This document shows, one piece after another, positions 63,976-64,000 of a DNA stretch of 64,000 bases; within the stretch, counting starts at the first letter, position 1; each line of letters starts with the position of its first letter. Source of the stretch: CBDHFQ01 sp965262565. GTDB taxonomy: Bacteria; Bacteroidota; Bacteroidia; J057. The notes beneath the pieces are model-generated. The model searched no databases. It saw nothing but the letters and a program-made list of their open reading frames with translations, and was not told where the DNA came from. Both the position numbers and the translations under genes were made by a program. The stretch covers positions 323,594 through 387,593 of the forward strand of contig CBDHFQ010000026.1 of the NCBI GenBank assembly GCA_965262565.1, written 5' to 3'.

Positions 63976-64000
63976 TTCTTCAATTATAGAAGTACATAAC

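Overview
This window looks like chromosomal DNA of a member of the Bacteroidota, probably a gliding or surface-associated, free-living lineage near the Cytophagia or Saprospiria. The exact order cannot be fixed from the sequence alone. The grounds are six secreted proteins with C-terminal domains of the type IX secretion (T9SS) sorting kind, a GldH-like gliding lipoprotein next to a PSP1 protein, a SusC-like TonB-dependent receptor with a carboxypeptidase-regulatory plug extension, DUF3810 and DUF3109 genes, a TTTG/TAnnTTTG-type promoter candidate, few Shine-Dalgarno sites and low GC. No rRNA, tRNA, CRISPR array, insertion sequence or prophage was recognised. Most genes are housekeeping or envelope genes in short operons.

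Layout. 1-6.5 kb: an SDR39U1-type epimerase cut by the window edge, a class V aminotransferase, a degenerate COQ7-like protein, and a large secreted peptidoglycan amidase split by a one-base frameshift. 6.6-8.8 kb: pncA and pncB (NAD salvage). 8.9-13.3 kb: an envelope operon (lptC, a small membrane protein, a CNNM/CBS protein, a PpiD-like chaperone). 13.5-18.6 kb: ppk1, a nitroreductase and purL. 18.7-29.1 kb, minus strand: a secreted M4 metalloprotease, a BNR-like T9SS protein with an unknown partner, a YbjN-like protein, a fused phosphoserine phosphatase/3-phosphoglycerate dehydrogenase, and a discoidin-domain T9SS protein. 29.2-35.5 kb, mostly plus: a serine hydrolase, a DUF3810 metalloprotease-like protein, a GT4 glycosyltransferase, a second membrane HExxH protein, and a TetR regulator. 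35.5-39.7 kb is a signalling cluster: a class III cyclase, an SdiA-regulated-type propeller, an Hpt protein, and a sigma-54 activator without a DNA-binding domain. 39.7-45.6 kb: an SF1 helicase, a small T9SS protein, DUF3109, an amidohydrolase and rlmN. 45.6-51.1 kb: holB, an orphan TlpA-N-like protein, a PSP1/RicT-like protein, gldH and a LysM protein. 51.4-55.8 kb: a TonB receptor and its own TonB. 56.1-59.1 kb: pgi and murF. 59.2-63.9 kb: two tandem paralogous FG-GAP/T9SS proteins.

The common theme is the cell envelope: export to and decoration of the surface, peptidoglycan remodelling, LPS transport and TonB uptake. Around it sit core metabolism genes (serine, NAD, purine, polyphosphate, hexose phosphate). 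The genes most worth follow-up are the TonB/receptor pair with a cysteine-bearing plug and an acidic linker, the soluble sigma-54 activator with its divergent Hpt protein, the split amidase, the SerB-SerA fusion with a possible partner aminotransferase, and the tandem FG-GAP pair.
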